Positions 51,667 to 60,455 of a DNA stretch of 64,000 nt are shown one piece after another. The position numbers were made by a program, and so were the translations under genes. Every line of letters begins with the position of its first letter. The stretch's first letter is position 1. The notes under the pieces were generated by a model. The model ran no database searches and had not been told where the DNA came from. It saw only the letters and a program-made list of their open reading frames with translations. Origin of the DNA: Bradyrhizobium sp. U87765 SZCCT0048 (lineage in GTDB: Bacteria > Pseudomonadota > Alphaproteobacteria > Rhizobiales > Xanthobacteraceae); the NCBI RefSeq assembly GCF_018131225.1, contig NZ_JAFCMM010000006.1, positions 310,001-374,000 of the forward strand, in the 5' to 3' direction.

Positions 51667-52664
51667 CCGCGCCCGATGTCGTGATGGGCGAGGCCGCGCG
51701 CCAGCCCGCGGCCCGCCGCGGGCGGCTTGTCGGCGCGCTGGCGCCGCTGGTGGCGATCGCCGGCTGCTTCGTGCCGCTGGTCGTCACCTCGCCGCTGACG
51801 TTGTCGCTGCTGACCCAGGCGCTGATCGGCGCGCTGCTCGCGACCGGCGTCGGTTTCCTGGTGCGGCAGAACGGCATGGTCTCCTTCGGCCATGCGCTGT
51901 TCTACGGCCTTGCCGGTTACATCTTCGGCGTCACCGTGATGCGCGGGTATCTGCCGATCGAGCTCGCGCTCATCGCCGCCCTCGTGGTGCCGACGCTGCT
52001 TGCCTTCCTGCTTGGCCTTGTCATCACCCGCATTCCCGGCGTCGCCTTCGGCATGCTGACGCTGGCCTGTGCCCAGGCCTTCTACGAGATGGCGCTGAAG
52101 GTGCGCGGTCTTGCCAACGGTGACGACGGACTCGCCATCACCTTTCCGTCGCGCGTGTTCGGCATCGATGTCACGCTGTTCCAGGATCCGCACGCGATGT
52201 TCGTGGTGTGCTGGGTGGTGCTGATGATCGTGCTCGGCGGGCTGTGGCTGCTGATGCGCAGCCCGTTCGGCCTGCTCACCGCGGCGATCAAGACCAATGA
52301 GGAGCGCGCGCGCTTCATCGGCTACGAGACGCTGCTGCCGCGCGCGGCGATCTTCGCGCTGTCGGCGCTGCTCGCCGCCATCGCTGGCGTGCTCGCCACC
52401 TTCTACAACGCCTTCATCTCGCCGGACATGCTGCACTGGACGCTGTCGGGTTCGGCCCTGATCATGGCGATCATCGGCGGCACGGCCGCCGTGTGGGGGC
52501 CGGCGCTCGGCGCCATCGTGTTCTTCTTCATCAAGGAGATCGCCGGCGACGCTACCGAGCACTGGCCGGCGGTGATCGGCGCCATCCTGATCGTGGTCAC
52601 CGTGTTCGTGCCGGCGGGCCTCAGCGGGCTGCTGGCGCGCCTCGTCGCAGGGAGGCGCCGATGA
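51663..52664 (+). CDS. livM: Branched-chain amino-acid-type ABC permease LivM
   Basis: A 333-residue permease with eight to ten helices. VRQNGMVSFGHALFYGLAGY, RSPFGLLTAAIKTNEERARFIGY and IIGGTAAVWGPALGAIVF match LivM. ATGA overlaps with both livH and livG show tight translational coupling. Confidence 0.94.
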   Translation: MTAPDVVMGEAARQPAARRGRLVGALAPLVAIAGCFVPLVVTSPLTLSLLTQALIGALLATGVGFLVRQNGMVSFGHALFYGLAGYIFGVTVMRGYLPIELALIAALVVPTLLAFLLGLVITRIPGVAFGMLTLACAQAFYEMALKVRGLANGDDGLAITFPSRVFGIDVTLFQDPHAMFVVCWVVLMIVLGGLWLLMRSPFGLLTAAIKTNEERARFIGYETLLPRAAIFALSALLAAIAGVLATFYNAFISPDMLHWTLSGSALIMAIIGGTAAVWGPALGAIVFFFIKEIAGDATEHWPAVIGAILIVVTVFVPAGLSGLLARLVAGRRR

Positions 52665-53380
52665 CACCATCGTCCACACCGGCGCTCGAAGGCGTCGCCC
52701 TGACGCGCGCCTATGGTGGCTTCCGCGCCCTCGACGGCGTCGCGCTGTCGGTCGGGAAGGGCGAGATCCGCGGCATCATCGGACCGAACGGCGCCGGCAA
52801 GTCGACGCTGATGGACGTGCTGTCCGGCCGCGCCGCGCGCTGGAGCGGCACCGTGCGCCTCGACGGCCGCGACATCGGCGCGCTGTCGCCGCGCAAGCGC
52901 CGCCAGGCCGGCCTCGCGCGCTCGTTCCAGAAGACCAATGTGTTCACCGATCTCACGGTCGGCGCCCAGATCCGCCTCGCCGCGCGCAGCGCCGAGATCG
53001 ACAACGGCGCCGAGGTGCTGGAACGGCTGGAACTCGACACGATCTGCGACAGCGTCGCCGCCGACATCTCCTACGGCGAGCGGCGGCGGCTCGATCTCGC
53101 GCTGGCGTTGGTCGGGCGGCCGCGGGTGCTGCTGCTCGACGAGCCGGCCGCCGGCCTCACGGTGCAGGAGTCGCTGGCGATGGCCGAGCAATTGCGCGCG
53201 CTGGCGCGGGAATGGCAGGTCACCGTGCTGCTGGTCGAGCATGACATGGAGGTGGTGTTCGGCATCTCAGACCGCATCACCGTGCTGCATCTCGGCAAGG
53301 TCCTGGCCGAGGGCGAGCCCGACGCCATCCGCAGCAATCCGGTGGTGGTGTCGGCATATCTCGGGAGCACCGCGCAATGA
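52661..53380 (+). CDS. livG: Branched-chain-type ABC ATPase LivG
   Basis: A 239-residue ATPase. Walker A GPNGAGKST at residues 42-50, the LivG-specific GLARSFQKTNVF, a slightly unusual signature ISYGERRRLD, Walker B VLLLDEPAAGL, and switch His in LLVEHDM. It pairs with LivF. It overlaps livF by 4 bases. Confidence 0.94.
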   Translation: MTPSSTPALEGVALTRAYGGFRALDGVALSVGKGEIRGIIGPNGAGKSTLMDVLSGRAARWSGTVRLDGRDIGALSPRKRRQAGLARSFQKTNVFTDLTVGAQIRLAARSAEIDNGAEVLERLELDTICDSVAADISYGERRRLDLALALVGRPRVLLLDEPAAGLTVQESLAMAEQLRALAREWQVTVLLVEHDMEVVFGISDRITVLHLGKVLAEGEPDAIRSNPVVVSAYLGSTAQ

Positions 53381-54072
53381 GCCTGCTCGCTTTCGATCGT
53401 GTCGATGCGTTCTACGGCCGCGCGCAGGTGCTGCGCGACGTCAGCTTCGAGATCGGCGCGGGGGCCCGCGTCGCCATTCTCGGCCGCAACGGCGTCGGCA
53501 AGACCACGGTGGTCAACACGTGTCTGGGCATCGCCGCGCTCGGCGGCGGCGCCATCCGTTTCGGCGGCCGGCCGTCGGGGCCGATCCGCAATTACAGCGC
53601 CGCGCGCGCCGGCATCTCGGTGGTGCCGCAGGGGCGGCGCATCATCGCAGCGCTCACCGTCAAGGAGAACCTGCTGCTCGGCGCCGCGGTCGCGCGCAAG
53701 GGCGCCTGGACGCTGGAGCGGGTGTTCGACCTGTTTCCGATCCTGCGCGAGCGCCAGGACACCTCGGGCAGCGCGCTGAGCGGCGGCCAGCAGCAGATGC
53801 TGGCGATCGGCCGCGCGTTGATGGCCAACCCCGCGCTGCTGGTGCTCGACGAGCCCAGCGAAGGCCTTGCGCCGGTGATCGTCGACGAACTCGCCGAGGT
53901 GTTCGTGCGGCTCGCCAGCGAAGGCACCAGCCTGTTGCTGATCGAGCAGCACATCAGCCTGGTGCGGCGGGTGGCGCAGACCTACCACCTGCTGTCGAAG
54001 GGCGCGGTGGTGGAGAGCGGGGCGCTGGAAAACCTTTCGGACGATCAACTCAAACGACATGTCGCCGTCTGA
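53377..54072 (+). CDS. livF: Branched-chain-type ABC ATPase LivF
   Basis: A 231-residue ATPase. Walker A GRNGVGKTT, VVPQGRRIIAALTVKENLLLGA, signature LSGGQQQMLAIGRAL, Walker B LLVLDEPSEGL and LLIEQH. It completes livHMGF. A second binding-protein gene follows 22 bases downstream. Confidence 0.94.
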   Translation: MSLLAFDRVDAFYGRAQVLRDVSFEIGAGARVAILGRNGVGKTTVVNTCLGIAALGGGAIRFGGRPSGPIRNYSAARAGISVVPQGRRIIAALTVKENLLLGAAVARKGAWTLERVFDLFPILRERQDTSGSALSGGQQQMLAIGRALMANPALLVLDEPSEGLAPVIVDELAEVFVRLASEGTSLLLIEQHISLVRRVAQTYHLLSKGAVVESGALENLSDDQLKRHVAV

Positions 54073-54094
54073 AGGCGACGAGGGGAGGATGCCC

Positions 54095-55285
54095 ATGAAG
54101 ACCATGACCACTACCGCCATCGCTTTGCTGGCCGGAACGGCCATGCTGGCCGCCACCGCCGCTCGCGCGCAGGAGCCGCTGAAGATCGGCGTGCCGACCG
54201 CGCTGACCGGCACCTATGCCGACCTCGGCAACCAGGCCAAGCGGGCGATCGAGTTCGCCGTCAAGCAGGCCAATGACGCGGGTGGCGTCGCCGGGCACAA
54301 GGTCGAGGTCGAATTCCTCGACACCGAGGCCAAGCCCGATCTCGCGCGCCGCCAGGCGGAGAAGCTGGCGCTGCAGGGCAACAAGGTGCTGATCGGCGCC
54401 ATTGCATCCGGCGAGGCGCTGGCGATCGCGCCGCTGCTGGCGCGCTGGGACGCGCTCTATGTCGCCACCATCAACAAGAGCGACAAGATCACCGGCGACA
54501 GCTGCACCGCGCGCATGTTCCGCGTCAACAATGCCGATTCCTCGGACGCGGCGACCGCGACGCCGTGGCTCAAGGGGCGCCCGGAGACCGAGTGGGCGCT
54601 GATCGCCGCCGACATCGCCTGGGGCCGCGATGTCGCCGCGAGCTTCGGCAAGTCGGCGGCCGAGCAGGGCAAGAAGGTGGTATCGGAGAACTTCTCGCCG
54701 CTCGGCACCAACGATTTCGCCACCTACATCCAGAAGATCAAGAATTCCGACGCCAAGGGCATCTATGTCGCGCTCGCCGGCCGCGATGCCGTCAACTTCG
54801 CGACCCAGGCCAAGCAGTACGGCCTGTTCGATGACAAGATCGTCGCGGGCGTCAGCTTCGTCACGGACAACACGGTGCAGGCGATCGGAGACAGCGCCAA
54901 GGGCATCTCCGGCATCATCAACTACTCCTCGACGCTCGACACGCCGGAGAACAAGGCGTTCGTCGCTGCCTGGGAGAAGACCTATCCCGGCACCGTGCCC
55001 AGCAATTTCGAGGGCGACACCTATATCGGCATGCAGGTGATCCTGCAGGCGGTGCAGGCGACCGGCAGCGTCAAGGCGTCCGATCTCGCCAAGGCGATCC
55101 CCGGCCGCACGTACGACACCATCGTCGGCAAGGTGCTGCTGCGCAAGGAAGACAACCAGCTCGTGCGCCCGAACTATTTCGGCGTCGTCGAGATCAACGA
55201 CGGCAAGCTGCGCCCCGTCATCAAGATGTCGGTGCCGGCCGATATCGCCACCACCCCGCCGAGCGCAGCCTGCAAGCTCGGCTGA
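54095..55285 (+). CDS. LIV-type ABC transporter substrate-binding protein 2
   Basis: A 396-residue periplasmic binding protein. The signal peptide is residues 1-24 (MKTMTTTAIALLAGTAMLAATAARA), then EPLKIGVPTALTGTYADLGNQ. AGGGGAGG ends 6 bases before the ATG at 54095; the ATG at 54089 sits right against that site and is unlikely. It is clearly different from binding protein 1 (for example around KSDKITGDSCTARMFRV), so this locus has two receptors for one LivHMGF. Confidence 0.92.
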   Translation: MKTMTTTAIALLAGTAMLAATAARAQEPLKIGVPTALTGTYADLGNQAKRAIEFAVKQANDAGGVAGHKVEVEFLDTEAKPDLARRQAEKLALQGNKVLIGAIASGEALAIAPLLARWDALYVATINKSDKITGDSCTARMFRVNNADSSDAATATPWLKGRPETEWALIAADIAWGRDVAASFGKSAAEQGKKVVSENFSPLGTNDFATYIQKIKNSDAKGIYVALAGRDAVNFATQAKQYGLFDDKIVAGVSFVTDNTVQAIGDSAKGISGIINYSSTLDTPENKAFVAAWEKTYPGTVPSNFEGDTYIGMQVILQAVQATGSVKASDLAKAIPGRTYDTIVGKVLLRKEDNQLVRPNYFGVVEINDGKLRPVIKMSVPADIATTPPSAACKLG

Positions 55286-55313
55286 TCGATCGCTGTCATT
55301 GGAGTTCTATCGC

Positions 55314-56081
55314 ATGTCTTCGGATCTGTTTTCCCTTCAGGGGCGCGTCGCGCTGATCACCGGATCAGCGCGCGGCATCGGCTGGGGGATCGCCCAGACG
55401 GTCGCCGCCGCCGGCGCCCATGTCGTCATCAATGATCTCGACGAGGCGACCATCAAGGCGCGGGCCGACGAACTGCGCGGGCGGGGCCTCTCGGCCTCGC
55501 ATGTCGCCTTCGACGTCACCGACGAGGCCGGCGTCAACGCCGGCGTCGGCCGCATCATCGCCGAGCACGGCGCGGTTGACATCGTCGTCAACAATGCCGG
55601 CATCCAGCGCCGCAAGTCGTTCCAGGAATTCACCTACGAGGAATGGCGCGCGGTGGTCGATACCCATCTCAACGGCGCCTTCCTGGTGACACGCGCCGTG
55701 GTGCCGAAGATGATCGAACGCAGGTTCGGCCGCATCGTCATGATCGGCTCGATTGCCGCGCAGCAGCCCAAGCAGGCGCTGGCGGCCTATGCCGCGGCCA
55801 AGGGCGGCGTGACGTCGCTGGTCAAGGCGCTGGCGCACGAGCTCGGACAGCACGGCATCACCGCCAATGCGCTGGCGCCGGGCTTCATCGCCACCGAGTT
55901 CACCAAGGTGTTGCAGGAGGACGAGACCTTCACCCGCAACATGCTGTCGCGCGTGCCCGGCGGGCGCTGGGGCGAGCCGCAGGATCTCGCGCCGGCGGTG
56001 ATCTATCTCGCCTCGAAGGCGGGTTCGTTCGTCAACGGCCACATCCTGACGGTGGACGGCGGCTTCCTCGCCGCCGGCTGA
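55314..56081 (+). CDS. SDR, gluconate 5-dehydrogenase-like
   Basis: A 255-residue classical SDR. TGSARGIG at residues 17-24, NDLDEATIKAR after strand 2 (Asp, NAD-type), NNAGIQRRKSFQEF, catalytic YAAAK near 157, ANALAPGFIATEF and NGHILTVDGGFLAAG. The NNAGIQRR and APGFIATEFT segments resemble gluconate 5-dehydrogenases, but the substrate is not settled. The ATG at 55314 has GGAG 9 bases upstream, preferred over the TTG at 55299. Confidence 0.9.
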   Translation: MSSDLFSLQGRVALITGSARGIGWGIAQTVAAAGAHVVINDLDEATIKARADELRGRGLSASHVAFDVTDEAGVNAGVGRIIAEHGAVDIVVNNAGIQRRKSFQEFTYEEWRAVVDTHLNGAFLVTRAVVPKMIERRFGRIVMIGSIAAQQPKQALAAYAAAKGGVTSLVKALAHELGQHGITANALAPGFIATEFTKVLQEDETFTRNMLSRVPGGRWGEPQDLAPAVIYLASKAGSFVNGHILTVDGGFLAAG

Positions 56082-56085
56082 CGGC

Positions 56086-56925
56086 TCAAATCGTCGCCTT
56101 CTCGGCGTCGTCCTGCGCGGGCTCGATGAGGCGGGCCTTGCGCGGGCGCGCCGCGCGGCTCGCGCCGGCGAGGCTCTTGGGCATGCGGCGGGCGATGTCG
56201 GCGGTGATCGCCGTCGACAGCGCCACGATCTCGTCCTGATAAGGCACGTCCTGCCGGGCGTCGTAGCGCGCCTCAGGCACCACGAACACCACGCTGCCGA
56301 GCACGCGCTGCTCGGCGTCGAAGATCGGTGCGCTGATGCCGACGAGGGCGTTGAACACCTCGCCGCGCGACACGCAGAATCCGGCGCGGCGCAGCTTGGT
56401 CATGCGCGAGCGGAAATCGTCCCAGTTGTCGCCGAGGCCGGCGTCGCGGATGCGCTCGCCGTGCCACAGCATGATGCTGCGGAGCTGGTAGGGCGTGAGG
56501 TTGGCGAGGATGATCTTGGCCATGGCGCCGCGGAACAGCGGCATCGGCCGTCCCCGCTCGTAGATCTCCTCGATGCTGCGGTCGGGCCAGGCGAGATCGG
56601 CGCACATCACCTTGTCGCCGTAGAAGCTGCAAAGCATGATGTTGATGCCGAGCCGCTCGCTGGCGGCGCGGATCAACGGGCTCGCGCTGGTCAGGAGCGG
56701 GTCCATCTTGCGCACCAGGCGGTCGAGCTCGATGATGCGCGGGCCCAGCACGTAGCTGCCTTCGGCGGCGGGGGCGAGCAGGCCGCGGTTGCACAGCGAC
56801 TGGATGTAGCGATAGGCAGTCGCCTTCGACGCGCCGGTCGCCTGCACGGCGTGCTCGAGCTGGATGCTCATCCGGCTTTCGTCGAATAGGTCGAGGATGG
56901 TCAGCATCCTGTCGAGACTGCTCAT
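56086..56925 (-). CDS. IclR-family transcriptional regulator
   Basis: A 279-residue regulator. Winged HTH at 1-65 (SLDRMLTILDLFDES, GASKATAYRYIQSLCNRGLL) and an IclR effector domain to about 250 (RGRPMPLFRGAMAKIILANL). The last 30 residues are a basic tail. It converges with the SDR upstream (4 bases apart) and lies upstream of the cupin gene on the same strand order. It is a second pathway regulator besides the LysR protein. Confidence 0.92.
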   Translation of the reverse strand: MSSLDRMLTILDLFDESRMSIQLEHAVQATGASKATAYRYIQSLCNRGLLAPAAEGSYVLGPRIIELDRLVRKMDPLLTSASPLIRAASERLGINIMLCSFYGDKVMCADLAWPDRSIEEIYERGRPMPLFRGAMAKIILANLTPYQLRSIMLWHGERIRDAGLGDNWDDFRSRMTKLRRAGFCVSRGEVFNALVGISAPIFDAEQRVLGSVVFVVPEARYDARQDVPYQDEIVALSTAITADIARRMPKSLAGASRAARPRKARLIEPAQDDAEKATI

Positions 56926-57056
56926 CGGTTCTCCGGTCGACGCCCCGCCATGGGGGACGAGACAGCTTGAATCGGTCGATGGTCAATCTAATCAGGCGGC
57001 CGCTGAAATGAAACGGCCGCCCGGTCGTCAAGATGTCCGCGGGTTGCCCCGCCGGC

Positions 57057-57479
57057 TCAGGCGCGGGCGAAGCCGACGAGGGTGGAATCGTCGACGTCGG
57101 GCAGGTTGACGACGATGTTTTCCGGGGTGCGCGCCGTCAGCCACACCAGTTCCTCGGTGGTGCTCATGTTGACCTCGACATGGGGCATGTGCGGCGGCAC
57201 GAACACGAAGTCGCCTTCTGTCATGTCGACGTATTCGGCATAGTTCTCACCGAAATAGATCCGTCCCTTGCCCTTGAACACATAGCCACCGGTCTCGGCC
57301 TCGCCGTGATGGTGCGGCAGCGAGCGGTAGCCCGGCTCGTTGCTGACCTTGCCGAACCAGATCTTCTGCGCGGGGGTGTGCTGCGGGCTGACACCGGAGA
57401 TGCGCACCGCGCCGCCGGACTGGCCGGTGTCGGTGTGCTCCTGTCCTTTGCGGGTCACGATCGGTTTGACGTCGGTCAT
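57057..57479 (-). CDS. Cupin-domain protein
   Basis: A 140-residue single cupin. Motif 1 is LPHHHGEAETGGYVFKGKGR with the HHH...E metal set; motif 2 is EGDFVFVPPHMPHVEVN. A metal-dependent dioxygenase, isomerase or binding role is possible. AGGAG lies 5 bases before the ATG. It diverges from the SDR at 57708. Confidence 0.9.
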   Translation of the reverse strand: MTDVKPIVTRKGQEHTDTGQSGGAVRISGVSPQHTPAQKIWFGKVSNEPGYRSLPHHHGEAETGGYVFKGKGRIYFGENYAEYVDMTEGDFVFVPPHMPHVEVNMSTTEELVWLTARTPENIVVNLPDVDDSTLVGFARA

Positions 57480-57592
57480 GGTTGTCTCCTCTGCGCGGCG
57501 CTGTCTTCGAGGCCGGCTGATGTTCTGGTTGTGGCGAGACCGGCCGTCCGCTCTCCGATCGACCGGAGCAGGATTGACGCCCGTCTTCATGT

Positions 57593-57621
57593 TCATTAGT
57601 CTCACAATGCAATAAAAACAA
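57593..57621 (-). promoter_or_regulatory. Candidate promoter of the cupin gene
   Basis: On the minus strand a -35-like TTGTTT (57616-57621) and a -10-like TAATGA (57593-57598) are 17 bases apart. This is the only A+T-rich patch in the cupin-SDR divergent region. Confidence 0.4.
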
Positions 57622-57707
57622 CAAGTCCAATTACCGGCACGGCTGCCCCCGCGGCCGCGCTCCTGGACGGGAGGCCGGGTCAGCGACCCGGCGCAGTGGT
57701 GCGAAAC

Positions 57708-58442
57708 ATGACAGCCCCTTACGACCTCTCCGGCATGCGGATCGTCCTCACCGGCGCCAGCGGCGGCATCGGCTCGGCGACGGCGCGGCTGTGCGCCTCG
57801 CTCGGCGCGGAGATGATCCTGACCGACGTCGCCGAGAATCCGGCGCTGCTCGCGGAGTTGCGCGGCGATGGCCGCAATCACGTGTTCGAGGCCTGCGATG
57901 TGCGCGATCGCGCCGCGGTCGAGGCGTTCTGCACCCGCAATTTTCCGATCGATGCGCTGATCCTCAATGCCGGCATCTTCCCGAGGGAAGACTGGCTGGC
58001 GGACGACTGGATCGACCAGTTCCACCACACCATGGACGTCAATGTCGGGGGACCGGCGAACTTCGTCCGCGGCGCGCTCGCCCATATGAAGGCGCGCGGC
58101 CATGGCCGCATCGTGCTGCTGGGCTCGGTCGCCGCCCACACCGGCGGCACGCACGCCCATTCGCCGATGCATTATGCCGCGTCGAAGGGCGCGGTGCACA
58201 GCTTCGTGCGCTGGCTGGCGCGCCGCGCGGCGCCGGAAGTGCTGGTCAACGCGGTGGCGCCAGGCTCGACGCTGACGCCGATGGTGGCGATGGCCAAGCC
58301 CGATGCGCTCAAGGACATGCCGATCCCGCGCTATGGCAAACCGGAAGAGATTGCCTGGCCGCTGGCGTTTCTGTGCTCGCCCGGCGCGAGCTTCATGTGC
58401 GGGGCGATCGTCGACGTCAATGGCGGCGCTTTCATGGGCTGA
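57708..58442 (+). CDS. Short-chain dehydrogenase/reductase (SDR)
   Basis: A 244-residue SDR. TGASGGIG at residues 14-21, LTDVAEN after strand 2 (NAD-type), LNAGIF in place of NNAG, catalytic YAASK, and the C-terminal CGAIVDVNGGAFMG. The ATG at 57708 is chosen over the GTG at 57696; neither has a strong ribosome site. The next SDR begins 31 bases after its stop. Confidence 0.9.
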   Translation: MTAPYDLSGMRIVLTGASGGIGSATARLCASLGAEMILTDVAENPALLAELRGDGRNHVFEACDVRDRAAVEAFCTRNFPIDALILNAGIFPREDWLADDWIDQFHHTMDVNVGGPANFVRGALAHMKARGHGRIVLLGSVAAHTGGTHAHSPMHYAASKGAVHSFVRWLARRAAPEVLVNAVAPGSTLTPMVAMAKPDALKDMPIPRYGKPEEIAWPLAFLCSPGASFMCGAIVDVNGGAFMG

Positions 58443-58473
58443 GCGCCCGTCACTCAACAAGAAAGACTTCGGA

Positions 58474-59217
58474 ATGCTTTTGTCTGACAAGGTGGCGGTG
58501 GTCACCGGCGGTGGCAACGTCAAGGGGATCGGGTTCGCGGCGGCGCGGATGTTCGCGGCCAACGGCGCCCGTGTCGCTATCCTCGACAATGACGGCGCCG
58601 CGCTCGCGGATGCGGCGAAGCTCGTTGGCCCGGCGGCGCTGCCGCTGCAGGTCGACGTTGCCTCGCGCGCGGCCTGCCATGATGCGGCCGAGCGCGTGCG
58701 TGCGCAGTGGGGGCGGGTGGATGTCCTCCTCAACAATGCCGGTGTGGTGCAGAAGCGCCGCGTCGCCGAGGTCTCGGACGACGACTACACTTTCGTGCTC
58801 GACGTCAACCTGCGCGGCGCGCTGCATGTGACGCAGGAGCTGCTGCCGCTGATGGCGCGGGGTTCGTCGATCGTGTTCATCGGCTCGATCGCGGCGCAGC
58901 GCGGCGGCGGCCTGCTCGGCGGCCCGCATTATGCGGCGTCCAAGGGCGGCATCCTGGCGCTGGCGAAATCGCTGGCGCGCGAGCTCGGGCCGGCGGGCAT
59001 CCGCGTCAATGCGGTCAATCCCGGCGTCATCCACACCGCGATGACCGAGAACGCCTACGACGCCGATCTGCGCGCCAGCGTCACCGCCAGCATTCCGCTC
59101 GGCCGCTTCGGCACCCCCGACGACGTCGCCGGTGCCTGCCTGTTCCTCGCCTCGGGGCTGTCGGGCTACATCACCGGCGCCGAGATCGACGTCAATGGCG
59201 GGCAGCATATTCATTAG
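58474..59217 (+). CDS. Short-chain dehydrogenase/reductase (SDR)
   Basis: A 247-residue SDR with an unusual cofactor loop, TGGGNVKGIG, two residues longer than the usual TGxxxGIG. AILDNDG after strand 2 fits NAD. NNAGVVQKR, catalytic YAASK, NPGVIHTAM and ITGAEIDVNGGQHIH complete the fold. It is in tandem with the SDR at 57708. A block of palindromic repeats follows. Confidence 0.9.
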   Translation: MLLSDKVAVVTGGGNVKGIGFAAARMFAANGARVAILDNDGAALADAAKLVGPAALPLQVDVASRAACHDAAERVRAQWGRVDVLLNNAGVVQKRRVAEVSDDDYTFVLDVNLRGALHVTQELLPLMARGSSIVFIGSIAAQRGGGLLGGPHYAASKGGILALAKSLARELGPAGIRVNAVNPGVIHTAMTENAYDADLRASVTASIPLGRFGTPDDVAGACLFLASGLSGYITGAEIDVNGGQHIH

Positions 59218-59272
59218 GCACTGTGGCAGTGAACATCGACCGTAGCGCACGCCAATCGCGTGTGAGCATGAT

Positions 59273-59373
59273 CCGTCATCCTGAGGCGCGAGCGTAGCGA
59301 GCCTCGAAGGATGAACGGCCCGGGCCGTCGCCCTTCGAGGGCCATGCTTTGCATGGCCACCTCAGGGTGACGG
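59273..59373. repeat. Palindromic intergenic element, copy A
   Basis: It begins CCGTCATCCTGAGG and ends CCTCAGGGTGACGG, with inner hairpins (GGCCATGC/GCATGGCC) and the segment CGAAGGATGAACGG. It is the same family as copy B at 59619 but in opposite orientation. Confidence 0.85.
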
Positions 59374-59439
59374 ATTGCATTGATCCAGATTCAATCATCA
59401 CGCTTTAAAGCTCATCCGCGTAGTTGTCCGAACATCAGT

Positions 59440-59610
59440 GTTTGTCATCGCCGGTCTCGTGCCCGCGACCCCGACAAGGTAGGCACTGCGTCTCTAAGCG
59501 GGGTGGCCGGGAGACCTTAGTCCTAGCGATCCGTCGAAGACGGATCGCGCTGCCCGGCCACGACAGAGAATGATCGAAAGCGCGACGCGCTCAGCGCATC
59601 GACGAGCGCA
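59440..59610. repeat. Second type of intergenic repeat between copies A and B
   Basis: It contains GGCCGGGAGACCTTAG and GCTGCCCGGCCACGACAG with the hairpin CGATCCGTC-GAA-GACGGATCG inside (near 59528-59548). No open frame looks coding. The style is that of multicopy rhizobial intergenic repeats, but copy number cannot be judged here. Confidence 0.5.
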
Positions 59611-59618
59611 GATGTGAT

Positions 59619-59734
59619 CCGTCACCTTGAGGTGGCCGCGCCTTGCGCGGCCCTCGAAGGGCGACGGCCCAAGCGTGAGCGACGGGGCCGTTCATCCTTC
59701 GAGGCGCGCAAGGGCGCGCACCTCAGGATGACGG
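59619..59734. repeat. Palindromic intergenic element, copy B
   Basis: It begins CCGTCACCTTGAGG and ends CCTCAGGATGACGG. Its reverse complement lines up with copy A (CATCCTGAGG, CGAAGGATGAACGG, CCCTTCGAGGG), so A and B are inverted copies about 245 bases apart. The whole 59218-59768 stretch holds no gene and separates the plus-strand SDR pair from the minus-strand operon. Confidence 0.85.
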
Positions 59735-59768
59735 GGTGAGCGTTGGCGGACTTGATCGTGCGGCGCGC

Positions 59769-60455
59769 TCAGGCCGCCGGCTGCGTCAGGTAATCCCACA
59801 TCCGCTCGAGGATGCGGCCGTTCCACGTCGCGCGGGCAGTGGCTTCTTCCATCGACAGCACGGCGCCGTTATCCGCGAGCCCGCTGGCGAGGCAGGCGAG
59901 TTCGACGCGGCAGGCGTCTTCCAGGTAATAGGTCAGCACCACGGCTTCATGCAGGCTGGCGCCGGCGGTGACGGTGCCGTTGCCGCGCATCAGGATGGCG
60001 CGCGCCGATCCGAGGGTGTCGGCGAGGGCGGCGGCCTGATCGTCGGAGCGCAGCAGCTGCGGATCGTCCCACAGCGGCGGCTGCGGCGCGAAATAGGCGC
60101 CGAGGCCATGGCGCGGCAGCGGCGTGCGGCGCAGCGTGCCCAGCGCCATTGCCTGCTTCGGCATCGCCCGTACCACGCCGCCGACGTCGGGCCGGCGGCG
60201 GTAGATCTCGCGGTGGATGCGGACCTCGCCGAGGACGCCGTCGGGCAGCGGGCCGTCGAGCGGCACCACGATGCAGGGATCGTCGTCGCGCACGAGGCCG
60301 AGCGGCATGCCCGGCGACACCAGAAAGTGCCGGTCGTCGAGCCGCAGGCTGCAATGGCCGTAGGCATGCACGAGGTCGTGGCGGGCGAGCGCGCGGCACG
60401 CGGTGCGCACCAGCGCGTCCTGCGCCGCGCGCGTGGTCGGGACAGCGTCGCTCAT
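59769..60455 (-). CDS. Class II aldolase/adducin-fold protein lacking zinc histidines
   Basis: A 228-residue class II aldolase-fold protein (GEVRIHREIYRRRPDVGGVV; GASLHEAVVLTYYLEDACR). In active aldolases the segment after DVG..V carries HTH or HAH zinc ligands and RGHG carries the third. Here these read RAM (residues 96-98) and RGNG (157-160), so all three ligands are missing. It may be a decarboxylase- or isomerase-like relative using other chemistry, or a non-catalytic partner. It overlaps the extradiol dioxygenase gene (ATGA) as last gene of the operon. Confidence 0.85.
   Translation of the reverse strand: MSDAVPTTRAAQDALVRTACRALARHDLVHAYGHCSLRLDDRHFLVSPGMPLGLVRDDDPCIVVPLDGPLPDGVLGEVRIHREIYRRRPDVGGVVRAMPKQAMALGTLRRTPLPRHGLGAYFAPQPPLWDDPQLLRSDDQAAALADTLGSARAILMRGNGTVTAGASLHEAVVLTYYLEDACRVELACLASGLADNGAVLSMEEATARATWNGRILERMWDYLTQPAA

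Noticed and set aside
59218..59768. Remnant of an insertion sequence between the SDR pair and the aldolase gene
   Set aside because: No transposase fragment in any frame and no flanking target duplication; the sequence is explained by palindromic intergenic repeats.
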